Source of the DNA: Prosapia bicincta
Lineage: Eukaryota > Arthropoda > Insecta > Hemiptera > Cercopidae
Direction of reading: 5' to 3'
Length of the DNA stretch: 64,000 bases
NCBI GenBank assembly: GCA_036971475.1
Contig: JBAIZL010000003.1
Span: 80,862,429-80,926,428, forward strand
The notes under the pieces are model-generated. The model did not search any database. It was given only the letters and a program-made list of their open reading frames with translations, and was not told the origin of the DNA. A program made the position numbers and the translations under genes. Below are positions 61,156 to 64,000 of this stretch, piece after piece (the first letter of the stretch is position 1; each line of letters opens with the position of its first letter).

Positions 61156-61364
61156 CTTTAGGATGTAATATGAAAATACATCAATTCTCAGTTAGACCAG
61201 CATTTGCCATGACAATCCATGAGTCACCGAAGCAAACTTTTGATTGTGTTGTTATCGACCTAATAACCACCGAGTTTATGCACGTGTCGCTATATGCATC
61301 ATTCGCTAGGATTAAAAGAAGGCGTAGCTTAAATTTTTCAAATAATTCACGATATACGTGAAAC
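61156..61364 (+). pseudogene. Helitron helicase C-terminal fragment 2
   Basis: Open from about 61161 (GCNMKIHQFSVRPAFAMTI) to the TGA at 61362. The motifs AFAMTIHESPKQTFDCVVID and FMHVSLYASFARIKR correspond to the last two Pif1/Helitron helicase motifs (AFAMTINKSQGQTF..VGIDL and HGQLYVAFSRV). Changes (NKSQ to HESP, HGQ to HVS) hit normally conserved residues, so it is probably non-functional although without stops. It is a second copy of 58961-59215, better preserved but shorter at its left end. Confidence 0.8.
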
Positions 61365-62674
61365 ATAATATTTCCGTAATAGATCGGTATCCTGATATTT
61401 GCTTATTATAAGTGATAATTTGGCTGTAATGCAGGAATTAGCTTTTGAATTCCACACGAATCGATTGTTATTCGCTGTATTGCAAATGCTCGCGACTATA
61501 AATAGGTACACTTGTAGTTACAACTTTAACAGGACATCAAGTTTAAGTAAATATTCCATTGGGTATATTTACTGAATAAATTATTTATGAAATATAACGT
61601 TGGTACGTAAAGCAATTCAAACCAGTTTTACACAAATTTAATTTGACCAGTGCTTTAGTAGTATTCATACAAACTTTAAGACCTAATGGTGCCGTAGAAG
61701 GTAAAGTTATATAATCTTTCTGCTCCTAACGTAAGGCTAATGATCTTATTTTGAGATTAGGGTCAAACCCGAGTACGGTGATAAATTATCTTTATTTTTT
61801 ATTATCTTTATTTTACGTTTATATACAAGACACGTTCGGGTTAGACACGGATATTTCTTCCACTTATTCTACTATTTATAATTAGATGCAGTTTCTTTCA
61901 CTAGTCTACTCCGACTTTTACTCAAGGGTTTTTGAGCTACAAAGAGTACCTACTTCTGACGATTACATTCATTCTTTTGTCTCCAACACGTTTACTAAGC
62001 CTTTTTTATTACACAAAATGGCAACGGCTTATTTCGTACTGAATTCATTACAACCACTTCCATTCCTAATTCACACTTAATTATTTTCAGTGATCATATC
62101 ACTAAATTTCATACTTTTACTCAATATAAAATTATTTTTTTTGTAATGAAAGTTTTACTTGTGTGGCTACTTTTAAAATCTTAAAAAATAAACAATCAAA
62201 AGTATTTACAACAGTTCAATTTAATTATTCAATAATTCCTAAACAATTTTATAAATATTTGCAATTTTATCACTGAAAAAACCTATTATTATGTAGAATC
62301 ATATTATACAAGATATTCGGGTTTGCACTTTCCGCAAATTTAGCAACGTGCTTTAAGGAAAATTTGGGTTATCAGATCTAACAACATTTTATTTATGTGT
62401 TATCTCGTAAATTGTAAAATACGGACTCAAGTGTCATAAACATAGGAGACTGAGTCTTTTTTGAGAATCAATGAAGCTAATATTGTTTCTATTTTTACAC
62501 CAAAAAATTAAATAGAAAAAAAGTAATTATTGTTGTCACACCGCCCTAAGGAAGGGTAAATAACATTTAAATAAATAAAATTTAGAAAGTCCCACACCAC
62601 AAAAAATATTTTCTCCAATAGCTGTCCTCGTGCGAGTACTTGTAATAGAGGCTATATCTATAAATTTATAATAT
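61365..62674. other. AT-rich intergenic DNA, nothing recognised
   Basis: May contain the Helitron 3' end. I could not identify a terminal hairpin with confidence. Confidence 0.45.
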
Positions 62675-62739
62675 TGAAAGTTTTGGTACTTCTTTCCAAC
62701 GAAAACCTTTGAATTGTATAATTCAATAAATTGTTTTTG

Positions 62740-62790
<51 letters not shown>
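62675..62790 (+). repeat. PLE family B relic joined to (TA)n
   Basis: TTTTGGTACTTCTTTCCAAC then GAAAACCTTTGAATTG aligns with TTGGTACTGTTTGCCAACGA of the 52-kb hammerhead, but CTGATGA is lost. The relic runs into about 25 TA units at 62741-62790, the same junction type as the palindrome. Confidence 0.6.
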
Positions 62791-62793
<3 letters not shown>

Positions 62794-64000
62794 CACTTAT
62801 ACCTATTCGCACGGACACATACAAACACGAACATTTTTTAAAATGTTTTTTTTTTTTATATTTTATACAAGGAGGTTATGCAAATATAATGCCAGTATAT
62901 TTTCTTGATAAAAATAACAAAAATAAATTATATGTGCTAAAGTTAAGTGTATCAGATACATTTATTTTGTATTGGTATTGTAAGTAATTGAGGTAATATA
63001 TTATTGTAATTATTGTAATAGGTATATTAAAAAAATTGGCGTAAATTAAAGTTAATACTTGAAATTCTGATTTAATGCTTATTGAATAATTATTGAAAGG
63101 GGATAGAATTAGATTATTGGTAAATCAGAGGTTTACCTTTATTCGTGTTATTTCTAAAACAGTTGTATCACACATCCAAATTAAAATCGTACTTGCCTAA
63201 ATATTGTGGGTTGACGTTATTAAAGACTAGAATGGTTGGCAGTAATATTATCGCTCTATGTAATGTGTTAATACATTCTATTTGAGCAAAAATCTTGATT
63301 TGCGAGCTTTTAGAATCATGATTCATATTTTTTTTGTTTTTGTTTAATAAGGCAAACAATCGTTGTTATCTTATGCGTTGATTATACAAGAGAACTATAT
63401 TCATGGCAGTATTATTGACTTAATCAGTAGCCAAAATCTCAATATATGTTTGTGAAAAATCTTTTTACCATCCTGTATATTTTCATCTTCCTGTCTGACG
63501 TCAGAATATTTTTATTCCTCTCTGCGCTTTCCACCTCACTTCCGCCCAGATATTAATTTCCGTTCTTTTCCCCAAATACTCCTAATTTCTGAGAAACACA
63601 ATCCCAACAAGTGTTCTACTTCACTCTACGAATAAAGAAATCCAATACAATCTTGTTGATCTCAATTCTTTTATATTTGTCCAACAACAAACCTAAAGGA
63701 ATTCTAAATACATTTTAAATATTTTTATCTAGCTGTGTTCATAATTGACTTTCATTTTATTCCAGAGAATGTAACTCTTAATACTGTTTTGCTTGTAAAT
63801 GTAGCATTACTGTAATATGACTAAATATCTCCATTAACAGAATTCAATTTGAATGAAGTTTTAGGTACATTGTAGTGTACCTAAACTCGTGTACGATAGT
63901 TGTATTTTTCTGGCCTAGATATATTTTTCCACTTTCTAGCAGAAGCCATCGATTGTATAGGGATTATATATTCCGAAAAGATTTACCTATATAATAGTTT
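62791..64000. other. AT-rich intergenic DNA, nothing recognised
   Basis: Nothing recognised up to the right edge. Confidence 0.55.

Overview
This is a eukaryotic, almost certainly invertebrate, intergenic window. It is strongly AT-rich and full of (TA)n, (GT/CA)n and ATTT microsatellites, and I found no convincing intact host gene, rRNA or tRNA. The transposon mix is a mariner with TA target duplications, a pogo/Tigger relic, a Helitron-type helicase, a Ty3/gypsy pol fragment and many Penelope-like element (PLE) remnants. This fits an arthropod or another invertebrate. The species cannot be told from the sequence.

Layout. 1-10.1 kb: AT-rich DNA with large microsatellites and one dispersed ~160-bp repeat (2.84 kb, partner at 27.56 kb). 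10.7-12.7 kb: two satellite arrays, a 134-bp unit and a 20-bp unit organised as 80-bp tetramers. 14.5-17.7 kb: a ~0.9-kb tandem duplication whose second copy was hit by a 1.31-kb mariner with matched TIRs but a broken transposase. 22-24.3 kb: PLE debris with hammerhead-ribozyme-like motifs, next to a GC-rich island. 24.4-25.7 kb: a diverged duplication. 25.9-26.6 kb: a decayed Tigger transposase. 30.6-32.3 kb: a ~21-bp minisatellite with ~172-bp higher-order units. 37.4-37.7 kb: a GC-rich island. 40.2-45.3 kb: a protease-RT-RNase H-integrase-N-terminus fragment held between two ~1.01-kb direct repeats. 49.3-49.6 kb: the best hammerhead. 51.8-52.7 kb: a nearly perfect ~0.38-kb-arm palindrome of two head-to-head PLE 3' ends, each with an endonuclease tail and a hammerhead, bounded by (TA)n. 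58.6-61.4 kb: a duplicated Helitron helicase end with ~125-bp repeats and an unidentified open frame of about 175 codons.

The most interesting theme is the set of hammerhead-like motifs (CTGATGA, stem II, GAAA, a self-complementary stem III, then UH). Several are attached to PLE sequence. PLE hammerheads are an established phenomenon. What stands out here is how many there are in one window, the variety of palindromic stem III sequences, and a fresh palindromic insertion. No genes here appear to work together as a host pathway. The window is a record of nested and duplicated mobile elements.
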